A stretch of DNA of 48,732 nucleotides from Phenylobacterium sp. (GTDB lineage: Bacteria; Pseudomonadota; Alphaproteobacteria; Caulobacterales; Caulobacteraceae), in contig NZ_JAEUMO010000063.1 of NCBI RefSeq assembly GCF_016793285.1, forward strand, positions 1 to 48,732. Direction: 5' to 3'. Positions 33,501 to 41,319 of this stretch are shown piece after piece. The position numbers were made by a program, and so were the translations under genes. The first letter of the stretch is position 1, and every line of letters begins with the position of its first letter. The notes below the pieces were generated by a model, which was given only the letters and a program-made list of their open reading frames with translations, searched no databases and was not told the origin of the DNA.

Positions 33501-34412
33501 CTAAGCGTTGAAGTTCAGCTTCAGCCCCGGCCGCGGCCACCGGGCCTTGTAGAGCTTGCCGGTCGAGGACGCCGTCACCCAGGCCGTGCGCATGTCGTCG
33601 CCGCCGAAGCAGATGTTGGTGCAGATCAGGTCCGGGAACGGATAGTGCTCGGTCGTGCCGTTCGGGTCGAACGCGGTGATGCCCCCGTTGATGATCGTGG
33701 CCACGCAGACCTTGCCCGAAGCCTCGACCGCGAGGCTGTCCAGCAACTGGTAGCCCGGCAGGTTGCAGATCACGTTGCCGGGCGCGAACCCGGCGCCGGG
33801 GGCGAGCTGGCCCGTCTCGGCCACGTCGAAGCCCCAGAGGCGGCCGAGCTGGGTGTCGGCCACGTAGACGGTCTTCCCGTCGGGCGAGAGCCCGATGCCG
33901 TTCGGCGAGATCAGGTGTCCGCGCTGCTGGCTGATGTGGCTGCCGTCGGCCCTGGCGTAGTAGACCGCGCCGTTCTTGCGCCCGTCCGGCGTCGAGCAGC
34001 CGTGGTCGGTGAACCAGAGCCCGCCCGACGTGTCGAAGACCAGGTCGTTGGGGCCCACCAGCCGCTTGCCGTCGCAACTGTCGTAGACGGTCTCCAGCTT
34101 GCCGCTCGTCATGTCGAAACGCTGGATCATGCCGCCGGTGTGCGTCGGCGGCGTCGGCCCCGGGATGGTCAGGCCGCCGTTGTCCAGCCAGACGAACGAG
34201 CCGCCGTTGTTGGTGATCCAGATCGCGCCGTCCGGGCCGATGGCCGCGCCGTTCGGACCGCCGCCGGTGTCGACCACCGTCTCCTTCGTCCCGTCAGGCC
34301 TCACCCGTGTCAGCCGCTGGGCCTTGATCTCGGTCAGGATCACCGAGCCGTCCGCCATCGCGATCGGCCCCTCGGGAAACTCCAGCCCTTCGCAGACCAG
34401 TTCGATGTCCAT
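33501..34412 (-). CDS. SMP-30/gluconolactonase family protein
   Basis: A 303-residue six-bladed propeller. E14 in GLEFPEGPIAMADG, N124-type asparagine in VGPNDLVFDTSGGLWFTD and the D in DSLAVEASG match the divalent-metal site of SMP-30 lactonases. These enzymes hydrolyse sugar or other lactones (or organophosphates). No signal peptide is seen. The exact lactone is unknown; the nearby P450, OYE and ACAD genes make a catabolic lactone plausible. Confidence 0.88.
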   Translation of the reverse strand: MDIELVCEGLEFPEGPIAMADGSVILTEIKAQRLTRVRPDGTKETVVDTGGGPNGAAIGPDGAIWITNNGGSFVWLDNGGLTIPGPTPPTHTGGMIQRFDMTSGKLETVYDSCDGKRLVGPNDLVFDTSGGLWFTDHGCSTPDGRKNGAVYYARADGSHISQQRGHLISPNGIGLSPDGKTVYVADTQLGRLWGFDVAETGQLAPGAGFAPGNVICNLPGYQLLDSLAVEASGKVCVATIINGGITAFDPNGTTEHYPFPDLICTNICFGGDDMRTAWVTASSTGKLYKARWPRPGLKLNFNA

Positions 34413-34474
34413 GCGCTTTTCCTCCCGGCTCGCTTTTCTGGCACTATCGCCCGGACGCGGCGGAAGGCCACCCC

Positions 34475-34918
34475 ATGACCAAGCTCTACGAGCGCGACTT
34501 CTACGGCTGGACGCAGGACCAGGCCGACGCGCTGCGCCGCCGCAGCGTCAACGAACTCGACTGGGAAAACCTGCTGGAAGAGGTCGAGAGCATGGGGCGG
34601 CAGGAACGCGACACGCTGAAGAGCCGCCTCATCGTTCTGCTGCTTCACCTGTTGAAATGGGAGCATCAGCCCGACCGCAGGGGGCGTAGCTGGGCGTTGA
34701 CGATCCTTGAGCAAAGGGCCCGGGCCCAGGAGCTCCTCGATGAGAATCCCAGTCTCAGGCCGGTCATCGGCGATGTGGTTGCGAGCGCTTACCGCCTCGC
34801 GCGAATCCGTGCCGCCAAGGAGACACGCCTGCCGATCCGGAGCTTTCCGAAGGACAGTCCCTTCGACTGGGCCTCGGCCATGAGCGAGCCGGCGCTCAGC
34901 GAAGACGACGTGGATTGA
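34475..34918 (+). CDS. DUF29 domain protein
   Basis: A 147-residue all-helical protein with the DUF29 pattern: LYERDFYGWTQDQADALRRR, LDWENLLEEVESMGRQER, and LLLHLLKWEHQP. DUF29 proteins are common in cyanobacteria and proteobacteria and have no settled function. The TGA at 34916-34918 touches the complement of the folA stop, so the two genes converge with no gap and no terminator between them. Confidence 0.9.
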   Translation: MTKLYERDFYGWTQDQADALRRRSVNELDWENLLEEVESMGRQERDTLKSRLIVLLLHLLKWEHQPDRRGRSWALTILEQRARAQELLDENPSLRPVIGDVVASAYRLARIRAAKETRLPIRSFPKDSPFDWASAMSEPALSEDDVD

Positions 34919-35437
34919 CTAGCGCCGCTCCAGCACCCGGATCGTGAAGGGATACTCGTCGTGCTCGCCGGCCTCGTGGCGCTCGGCGCGCACTTCGGTC
35001 CAGCGGCTCTCGTCGATGGGCGAGAGCGTCACGTCGCCCTCGATGTCGGCGTCGATGTCGGTCAGGTAGAGCCGCCGCGCCCGCGACAGCGCCAGCTCGA
35101 ACAGCGAGGCGCCGCCGATCACGCACACCTCGCGCGCCCCGTCCTCCTCGGCCTGCTCGCGGCCGATCGAGACCGCCTCGCCGAAGTCCTCGCACACCAC
35201 CGCGCCCTTGGGTTCGAACGAGCCGTCCTTCGAGAGCACGATGTTGGTGCGCCCGACGAGCGGCTTCTTCGGCAGGCTCTCCCAGGTCTTGCGTCCCATG
35301 ATCACCGGCTTGCCCATGGTCACGGCCCGGAAGTTCGCCAGGTCCGTCCGCAGCCGCCACGGCAACGTCCCGTCCCGCCCGATCACCCCGTTGCGGGCGC
35401 GCGCGATCGGACCGGCGGCGAGGATGATCTGAGACAT
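34919..35437 (-). CDS. folA: Dihydrofolate reductase
   Basis: A 172-residue enzyme reducing dihydrofolate with NADPH. D32 (LRTDLANFR) is the active-site acid, W27 lies in GTLPWR, MGRKTWESLP is the NADPH-binding motif, and VIGGASLFELAL the conserved GG turn. It is the last gene of a likely thyA-mazG-folA minus-strand unit, so dihydrofolate made by ThyA is recycled by the neighbouring product. Confidence 0.96.
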   Translation of the reverse strand: MSQIILAAGPIARARNGVIGRDGTLPWRLRTDLANFRAVTMGKPVIMGRKTWESLPKKPLVGRTNIVLSKDGSFEPKGAVVCEDFGEAVSIGREQAEEDGAREVCVIGGASLFELALSRARRLYLTDIDADIEGDVTLSPIDESRWTEVRAERHEAGEHDEYPFTIRVLERR

Positions 35438-35454
35438 GGGGCTGAGTTAGCGCC

Positions 35455-35775
35455 CTATGCGGCCGAGTCCAGCCAGCTCAGCCATTTGCGCCGCACGGCC
35501 TGGTCCACGTCGATGTCGAAGCGGCGGCAGTAGAGCAGGAGCTGGCACAGCACGTCGGCGGCTTCGTCGGCGCGGTCGTGCTCGGTCGCCTCGCCCCGCC
35601 CGCGGCTGGAGAGCCGCAGGTGCGCCTGGGCCAGTTCGCCCAGTTCCTCCTGCAGCTTCAGCATGTACCAGTCGTCGTCGCGGGCGATGGCGTGGTTGCG
35701 GGCGTAGATGTCGGAGATCCGCTCCGCCGAATCCGCGACGTCCGAGAGCGTGAGCGGGCGTTCCACGGCGCTCAC
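35455..35775 (-). CDS. MazG-like NTP pyrophosphohydrolase domain protein
   Basis: A 106-residue all-alpha protein. [13 protein letters not shown] gives the E-x-x-E and [17 protein letters not shown] the D-E-x-x-D metal-binding motifs of MazG/dUTPase-like pyrophosphatases. The GTG at 35775 overlaps the thyA stop (GTGA), suggesting translational coupling; a GTG at 35766 is also possible. Between thyA and folA, a house-cleaning role on dUTP or another non-canonical nucleotide is plausible but not shown. Confidence 0.82.
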   Translation of the reverse strand: MSAVERPLTLSDVADSAERISDIYARNHAIARDDDWYMLKLQEELGELAQAHLRLSSRGRGEATEHDRADEAADVLCQLLLYCRRFDIDVDQAVRRKWLSWLDSAA

Positions 35776-36632
35776 ACCGCGATCGGGGCGGCGATGGACG
35801 GGTGCGCCTGGTAGCCCGTGAGCCTGAAGTCCTCGTAGTCGAAGCCGAACAGGTCGTCCTTGTCGGCGATGTGCATCACCGGCAGCGGCATGGGCTCGCG
35901 CTCCAACTGCGTGCGGGCCTGTTCCAGGTGGTTGAGGTAGAGGTGCGCGTCCCCCAGGGTATGCACGAACTCGCCGGGCTCCAGGCCGCAGACCTTGGCC
36001 ACCATGAGCGTCAGCAGCGCGTAGCTCGCGATATTGAACGGCACGCCCAGGAACACGTCCGCCGAGCGCTGGTAGAGCTGGCAGGAGAGTTTCCCGCCCC
36101 CCTTGTCGCCTGGGGCGACGAAGAACTGGAACAGGCAGTGGCAGGGCGGCAGCGCCATGTCCTCGACCTCGGCCGGGTTCCAGGCCGAGACGATGTGGCG
36201 GCGGCTGTCGGGATTGGCCTTCAGGCCCGCCACGACGGCGGCGATCTGGTCGATCACCCGGCCGTCGGGCGCCGTCCAGGAGCGCCACTGCTTGCCGTAG
36301 ACCGGGCCGAGTTCGCCGCTGGGATCGGCCCATTCGTCCCAGATGCTCACGCCGCGCTCCTGCAGCCAGCGCACGTTGGTGTCGCCGCGCAGGAACCACA
36401 GCAGCTCCAGGATGATCGACTTCCTGTGCAGCTTCTTGGTGGTCAGCAGCGGGAAGCCCAGGGCCAGGTCGAACCGCATCTGCCGCCCGAACACGCCCAG
36501 CGTGCCGGTGCCGGTGCGGTCGCTGCGCCGCGCGCCGTTCTCGAGGATGTCCTCGAGCAGGGCCAGGTACTGCCGCTCCGGATGGGCGGCGTCCGCGCGG
36601 AGGCTCGGTACGATCGCAGCGTGGGCGTTCAT
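35772..36632 (-). CDS. thyA: Thymidylate synthase
   Basis: A 286-residue ThyA. C164 in [11 protein letters not shown] is the catalytic nucleophile; the R-S-D-R-T-G-T-G-T phosphate loop and the [13 protein letters not shown] motif are intact. It converts dUMP to dTMP using methylene-tetrahydrofolate. ATG 36632 (MNAHAAIV) is preferred over an ATG at 36719 that would add 29 residues of untypical sequence. Confidence 0.95.
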   Translation of the reverse strand: MNAHAAIVPSLRADAAHPERQYLALLEDILENGARRSDRTGTGTLGVFGRQMRFDLALGFPLLTTKKLHRKSIILELLWFLRGDTNVRWLQERGVSIWDEWADPSGELGPVYGKQWRSWTAPDGRVIDQIAAVVAGLKANPDSRRHIVSAWNPAEVEDMALPPCHCLFQFFVAPGDKGGGKLSCQLYQRSADVFLGVPFNIASYALLTLMVAKVCGLEPGEFVHTLGDAHLYLNHLEQARTQLEREPMPLPVMHIADKDDLFGFDYEDFRLTGYQAHPSIAAPIAV

Positions 36633-36806
36633 CGGCTCGAAGGTCGCGCGAGCGGGGTGATTCGGGAATCGGCGATTCGCCGCGATCCCCGCCTCATCCA
36701 CAGGCGTTGTCTGCGACACAGCCGACCGTTGGTCGATTCGCGGCTTGGCGCGCGGCGTGACGGCCGGTAAACGGCTCGATCCAGTTTTGATGCAGGTGTG
36801 ACCCTG

Positions 36807-37040
36807 ATGCTGATTTCCGCACTCGCGGCCATCGTGATGTTCGCCGCGCCCGAGGCTTCTCAGTCGGGCGAAGCGGCGAAGATGGCGGCCGAAGCCAAGC
36901 CTGAAATGAAGAAGGTCTGCGAGACCATCCAGGTGAGCGGCTCGAACCTCCCGAAGAAGAAGTGCCGCAACGTGCCGGTGAGGGCCGCGGCCAAGCCGGG
37001 CGAGGAAGCGACCGGCAAGGCCCCGACCAGGCCGGAGTAG
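36807..37040 (+). CDS. Small exported protein with [16 protein letters not shown] motif
   Basis: A 77-residue protein starting at ATG 36807 (AGGTG upstream); GTG 36798 is an alternative. A hydrophobic start ([18 protein letters not shown]) is followed by [22 protein letters not shown], where two cysteines bracket a VSGS segment. A similar C-x-VTGS-x-K-x-C motif recurs in small exported alphaproteobacterial proteins of unknown function. The tail is rich in Ala, Lys and Pro. Confidence 0.65.
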   Translation: MLISALAAIVMFAAPEASQSGEAAKMAAEAKPEMKKVCETIQVSGSNLPKKKCRNVPVRAAAKPGEEATGKAPTRPE

Positions 37041-37058
37041 GTCCTCCGTCCGGGGGGC

Positions 37059-37601
37059 TCAGCCGGAGAAGCCGCCGTCGTCCAGGAACGCCTGTTCCTC
37101 GGCGGTGGTCGTGCGCCCGAGAGCCGGATTGCGGTGCGGGAACCGGCCGAACCGCGCGATGATGTCGCGGTGGATCTCGTGCCACTTCAGCATGTCCGGG
37201 TCGCCCAGATCGCGGGCGAGTTCCAGGCCGTACTCCTGGTCGGCCAGGTCCTCGGAGTGCTCGAACGGCAGCAGCATGAACTGTCGCAACTCGGCGTCGA
37301 CCTCGCGGTGCCAGCCCTTCTCGGCGGCGACGCGGGCGATGGCGCGCGCCTTGGGGTCCGTCGCCCAGGCGTGCGCGCTCTCGCGGTAGAGGTTGCGCGG
37401 GAACTGGTCGAGCAGGATCAGCAGCGCCAGCGCGCCCTCTGGCGTCAGCGCCCAGTCGTCGTACTGGCCCCGGGCGGCGCGGTGGTGGACCGGCTCGAAC
37501 CGCAGCCGGATGGCGTCGTCGAACTTCGCGCTCTTGGCGTACCACTTGGCCGGGCCGGCGCCGCGCCAGAAGCCCAGGATGTCGTTCGGCGTCGCAGCCA
37601 T
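37059..37601 (-). CDS. DUF924 family protein
   Basis: A 180-residue helical protein. DILGFWRGAGPAKWYAKSAKFD at the start, DQFPRNLYRESAHAWATDPKAR in the middle and FEHSEDLADQEYGLELA later are the hallmark segments of DUF924 (TPR-like fold). Its function is unknown. GGAGG lies just before ATG 37601; a GTG two codons upstream is less likely. Confidence 0.9.
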   Translation of the reverse strand: MAATPNDILGFWRGAGPAKWYAKSAKFDDAIRLRFEPVHHRAARGQYDDWALTPEGALALLILLDQFPRNLYRESAHAWATDPKARAIARVAAEKGWHREVDAELRQFMLLPFEHSEDLADQEYGLELARDLGDPDMLKWHEIHRDIIARFGRFPHRNPALGRTTTAEEQAFLDDGGFSG

Positions 37602-37726
37602 TGTCACCTCCGGCGCCTGACTAAGCCGCCGGCGCGGCGCCGTTCAAGCACGGTTCACGCAAAGACTGCGCATCTGTCCCGCGAAGGGACTGAGAGGCGG
37701 CGAGCCTCCTGGGTGAGTAGACGAAG

Positions 37727-38641
37727 ATGAGAACGGCGATGACGGCCCTGGCCGTCGTGTTTCTGGCGGCCGCAGCCGTCCCGGCGTTTGCGGCGCCGGG
37801 CGAAGGCGACCGCGCCGCGCGCATGGAGCAGCGCGATCGCCCGCAACGCGACGGCTCCGGCCCCCGCGGCGGCGGCGACGCCTTCCGCGCCGGGGGCGAG
37901 CGCGGCGACGGCGCTCGTGGCGATGGCGCTCGCGCCGGTCGTGGCGACGGCCCCCGTAGCGATCGGGGCGGCAGCGATCGGGGCGGCGGCGACCGCGGCC
38001 AGCGCGTCCGCGAGGCGCCGCCGGCTCCGCAGGCGCCCCAGGCCCCGCAGGCGGCCGAGCCGCGGCGCAACGGCGGCGGCGACCGCTTCCAGGGTGGGGG
38101 CGAGCGGCGTGACTGGACCGGCGGCCGCGCCGGCGGCCAGCCCCGCGTCCAGGATCGCAACAACGACGGCCGCCGCGACTGGGATCGCAACAACGACGGG
38201 CGTCCCGACGTCCGCCGCGACGGCGACCGCAACAACGACGGCCGGCGCGACTGGAACGGCCGCGGCGACAACGACCGGCGTGACTGGGACCGCCGCGACA
38301 ACGACCGTCGCGATTGGGACCGTCGCGATTGGGACCGCCGCGGCGACGACCGGCGGCGCTGGGAGTACGGGCGCTATCCGCGCTCCTACTTCAGCACGCA
38401 CCGCTACCGCTACAGCCATGGCTGGCGCCCGCCCGCGGGCTTCTACGTCCGCATCTGGAACTACGGCGACTTCCTGCCGCGCGGCTGGTTCGGCCCGGGC
38501 TACTGGCTGATCGACCCGTGGGACTACGACCTGCCGCTGCCGCCGCCCGGCTTCGACTGGGTGCGGGTCGGCGACGACGCGCTGCTGGTGGATCAGTACA
38601 CCGGCCGCATCGTGCAGGTGGTCCGCAACGTCTTCTGGTAG
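37727..38641 (+). CDS. RcnB family exported protein with Ca-loop-like repeats
   Basis: A 304-residue precursor. The signal peptide ends at AFA-APGEGD (about residue 22). A glycine/arginine-rich region leads to a repeat tract (about 140-205) with three copies of D-R-N-N-D-G-R/x-x-D, the D-x-N-x-D-G-x-x-D pattern of calcium loops, and further DRRDWD repeats. The C-terminal 85 residues (GWRPPAGFYVRIWNYGDFLP to QVVRNVFW) are the RcnB-family domain, related to a periplasmic protein of nickel/cobalt homeostasis. Metal or stress handling in the periplasm is a family-based inference. Confidence 0.85.
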   Translation: MRTAMTALAVVFLAAAAVPAFAAPGEGDRAARMEQRDRPQRDGSGPRGGGDAFRAGGERGDGARGDGARAGRGDGPRSDRGGSDRGGGDRGQRVREAPPAPQAPQAPQAAEPRRNGGGDRFQGGGERRDWTGGRAGGQPRVQDRNNDGRRDWDRNNDGRPDVRRDGDRNNDGRRDWNGRGDNDRRDWDRRDNDRRDWDRRDWDRRGDDRRRWEYGRYPRSYFSTHRYRYSHGWRPPAGFYVRIWNYGDFLPRGWFGPGYWLIDPWDYDLPLPPPGFDWVRVGDDALLVDQYTGRIVQVVRNVFW

Positions 38642-38645
38642 GGCG

Positions 38646-39131
38646 TCAGCGCCCGCGACAGCCGGCGCAGAGGCCGCGCGCTTCCAGCGTGACCGCGCGG
38701 ACCTCGTAGCCGGCGACGGCTGACGCGACGGCGAGCTGCGGCGAGAGGTCGGGCTGGAACTCGGCCGCCTCGCCGCAGCAGTCGCAGATCAGGAACGCCG
38801 CCACATGCGCGCCCTCGATGCGGCAGGGGACGTAGGCGTTCAGGCTCTCGATCCGGTGCGCGAAGCCCAGGCGCTCCAGGAACTCCAGCGCGCGATAGAC
38901 CGTGGGGGGCTTGGCCGGCTCGCCGTGCTCGCCGAAGGCGGCGATCAGGTCGTAGGCCTTCTGCGGCGCGTCCGACGCCAGGAGCAGCCGCAGCACCCGC
39001 CGCCTGGGCGCGGTCAGCCGCTCCTGCGTGACCTCGCACCGCGCCTCCGCCGCCGCCAGCGCGCCTTCCAGCGCCGCGCCCGACAGGCCGTGGTGCTGAT
39101 GCTCGTCGTGATGCTCGCAGGCGTGCGCCAT
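38646..39131 (-). CDS. zur: Fur-family zinc uptake regulator
   Basis: A 161-residue Fur-type repressor. The N-terminus HACEHHDEHQHHG is histidine-rich; the winged helix holds the APRRRVLRLLLAS and KPPTVYRALEFLERLG segments typical of Fur/Zur recognition helices; two C-x-x-C pairs (ICDCCGE and LCAGCRG) form the structural zinc site. It lies next to and divergent from a ZnuD-like receptor, with a Zur-box-like palindrome in between. ATG 39131 is chosen over an earlier in-frame ATG at 39179 that would place the promoter inside the gene. Confidence 0.9.
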   Translation of the reverse strand: MAHACEHHDEHQHHGLSGAALEGALAAAEARCEVTQERLTAPRRRVLRLLLASDAPQKAYDLIAAFGEHGEPAKPPTVYRALEFLERLGFAHRIESLNAYVPCRIEGAHVAAFLICDCCGEAAEFQPDLSPQLAVASAVAGYEVRAVTLEARGLCAGCRGR

Positions 39132-39194
39132 GCCCCAGAAATACCCCGCTTCCGCCCCGCCCGCCAACGGCGGACGCAAGGCGCTTGACGACTC

Positions 39195-39212
39195 GTTATG
39201 TTATTTCATAAC
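39195..39212 (+). promoter_or_regulatory. Zur-box-like palindrome in the zur/receptor promoter
   Basis: GTTATG-TTATTT-CATAAC, perfect 6-base arms. It overlaps a plausible promoter: TTGACG (-35, 39185-39190), 17 bases, ATAACA (-10-like, 39208-39213) for the receptor gene. The sequence resembles the alphaproteobacterial Zur consensus rich in ATGTTAT-x-ATAAC. A Zur dimer with zinc would block the promoter. Confidence 0.7.
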
Positions 39213-39252
39213 ACTCTAGCCGTTCCGCAAGGTCTTCCGACGGGCAGGGCTC

Positions 39253-41256
39253 ATGTTCCGCGTCTCCCCCTTCGCCGCCGCCAGCGTCTTCGCGCTGCTC
39301 GCCTGCACGGCCCACGCCGCGGACGGCGTGGACGCCGACAGCGAGACCAAGGACCTCTCTGAGGTCGTCGTCACGGCCGCGCCCTACGTCGTCTCCCTCG
39401 ACTCCACCACCACCAGCGTGAACGTGGTGAAGCGCGAGGCGCTGGACCTCGCCCCGTCGGCCGGTCTCGGCGACGTGCTGGCCAACCTGCCGGGCGTCCG
39501 CTCCTCCTTCTTCGGCCCCGGCGCGAGCCGTCCCGTCATCCGGGGCCTCTCGGGCCCGCGGGTGCAGGTGCTGACCAACGGCATCGGGATGATCGACGCT
39601 TCGGGCCTGTCGCCCGACCACCAGGTCGCCAGCGACCCGCAGGAGGCCGAGCGGATCGAGGTGCTGCGCGGACCGTCGGCCCTGGCCTACGGCGGCTCGG
39701 CCATCGGCGGCATCGTCAACATCATCGACGAGCGCATCCCGTCGACCTACCAGGACGGCGTCCACGGCCGGGCCCAGGCCGCCTATTCCACGGTGGACGA
39801 GGGCCGGCAGGGCTCGGCGGCGCTGAGCGCGGGGCTCGGGAACGGCTGGTCGCTGACGGCGGACGCCCTGCGCCGCGAGACCGACGACTACCATGTGCCG
39901 GTCGCGCCCCTGTCGCGCCGCCTGGCCGACTCGCTGGGCCTGCCCGCGCCGTCCCGCGACGGCCGGGACGTCCCCAACACCTACTCCAGCCTGAAGGCCT
40001 TCGGGCTCGGCGGCTCCTACGTCGGCGACGGCGGCTGGGGCGGCCTGGCGATCAAGCGCACCGAGAGCGACTACGGCAGCGCCGCCGAGGAAGACGTCCA
40101 CATCGCGCTGAAGCAGACGCGGGTCGACGCCCGCGGATCGCTCGACGTCGACTGGGGCCCGTTCGGCAAGATCCGTTTCGCCGGCGGCTATTCCGACTAC
40201 CGGCACACCGAGTTCGAGGGGCCTGAGCCGGGCACGACCTTCCTCTCCAGGGGCGAGGAGGGCCGCGTCGAGCTGGTCCAGCGCGACATCGGCGGCTGGC
40301 AGGGGGCTGTCGGCGTCCAGGGTCTGCACCGCACCTTCGACGCCATCGGCGACGAGGCGCTCATCCCGGCCAGCAAGATCGACGAGTTCGGCGTCTTCAC
40401 GCTCCAGCGCCTCGACAAGGAGACCTGGGGCCTGGAAGGCGGGCTGCGCCTGGACTCGAAGTCGGTGAAGAACGTCCGCGCCGACCGCGACTTCACCAAC
40501 CTCTCGGCCTCGATCGGCGCCTTCGTGCGCCCGGCCGACGGTTGGTTCCTGGGGCTGTCGCTCTCGCGCACCAGCCGCGGCCTGACCGAAGAGGAGCTGT
40601 CCTCGCTGGGCGCGCATCCCGCGACCGGCGCCTTCGAGATCGGCGACGCGACGCTGGCCAAGGAGGTCTCGTACTCGGCCGACGCCAGCGTCCACTACGG
40701 CCGGGCCCCCTGGACTGTCGACCTGCACGGCTTCTACGTCGACTACCGCAACTTCATCGACCTCGTCCCCACCGGCGCCGTCGATGCCGGGTCCGGCTTC
40801 CCGGTGTTCGCCTTCGTCGGGAGCGGGGCCCGGTTCTACGGCTTCGAGGGCGAGGTGGCGTTCAGGGTCTGGCAGGACGGTGCGCGCTCGTTCCGCCTGG
40901 AGGGCGCCGCCGACTACGTCCGCGGCACGACCGATTTCGGCCCCGCCGCCCGCATCCCGCCGTGGTCGCTGACGGGCCGCGCCGAGTATGCCGCCGCCCG
41001 CTGGACCGCGACGGTCGAGGTCCACAAGGTGGGCGAACAGGACCGCACGGCCAGCTTCGAGCTGCCCACCGACGGCTACACGATGCTGAACGCCTCGCTG
41101 GTGGTGCGGCCGGTGGCCGACACGCCCGACCTCAAGGTCTTCCTCGACGCCCACAACCTGACCAACGTCGAAGCGCGCGAGCACGCCTCGTTCCTGAAGG
41201 ACATCGCGCCGCTCCCGGGCCGCAGCCTCCGCCTGGGCGTGGGCTACCGGTTCTAG
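39253..41256 (+). CDS. znuD: ZnuD-like TonB-dependent zinc receptor
   Basis: A 667-residue outer-membrane receptor. Signal peptide to about residue 23 (ACTAHA-AD), TonB-box-like LSEVVVTAAP, plug to about 160 with RIEVLRGPSALAYGGSAIGG, then a barrel ending LRLGVGYRF with the terminal phenylalanine. The DVHIALKQTRVD segment matches ZnuD-type receptors. Its zinc role is inferred from the adjacent zur gene and the Zur-like box. It would import zinc, or zinc-loaded haem-like ligands, with TonB energy. Confidence 0.82.
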   Translation: MFRVSPFAAASVFALLACTAHAADGVDADSETKDLSEVVVTAAPYVVSLDSTTTSVNVVKREALDLAPSAGLGDVLANLPGVRSSFFGPGASRPVIRGLSGPRVQVLTNGIGMIDASGLSPDHQVASDPQEAERIEVLRGPSALAYGGSAIGGIVNIIDERIPSTYQDGVHGRAQAAYSTVDEGRQGSAALSAGLGNGWSLTADALRRETDDYHVPVAPLSRRLADSLGLPAPSRDGRDVPNTYSSLKAFGLGGSYVGDGGWGGLAIKRTESDYGSAAEEDVHIALKQTRVDARGSLDVDWGPFGKIRFAGGYSDYRHTEFEGPEPGTTFLSRGEEGRVELVQRDIGGWQGAVGVQGLHRTFDAIGDEALIPASKIDEFGVFTLQRLDKETWGLEGGLRLDSKSVKNVRADRDFTNLSASIGAFVRPADGWFLGLSLSRTSRGLTEEELSSLGAHPATGAFEIGDATLAKEVSYSADASVHYGRAPWTVDLHGFYVDYRNFIDLVPTGAVDAGSGFPVFAFVGSGARFYGFEGEVAFRVWQDGARSFRLEGAADYVRGTTDFGPAARIPPWSLTGRAEYAAARWTATVEVHKVGEQDRTASFELPTDGYTMLNASLVVRPVADTPDLKVFLDAHNLTNVEAREHASFLKDIAPLPGRSLRLGVGYRF

Positions 41257-41309
41257 CTTCCCTCGCCTAATGGGGAGGGACAGGCCGCGAAGCGGTCAGG
41301 GTGGGGAAG
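41257..41309. repeat. Intergenic palindromic element
   Basis: TCCCTC (41259-41264) pairs with GAGGGA (41275-41280), then CCGCGAAGCGG and a GGTGGGGAAGGG end. This is a common caulobacterial intergenic repeat type. It directly abuts the receptor stop and supplies the purine-rich ribosome site of the next gene. Confidence 0.6.
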
Positions 41310-41319
41310 GGTGCTCCCG

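Noticed and set aside
37770-38420. Open frame on the minus strand of alternating Val/Ala across the RcnB-family gene
   Set aside because: It is the antisense product of the Arg/Asp/Gly repeats; no start signal or family match.
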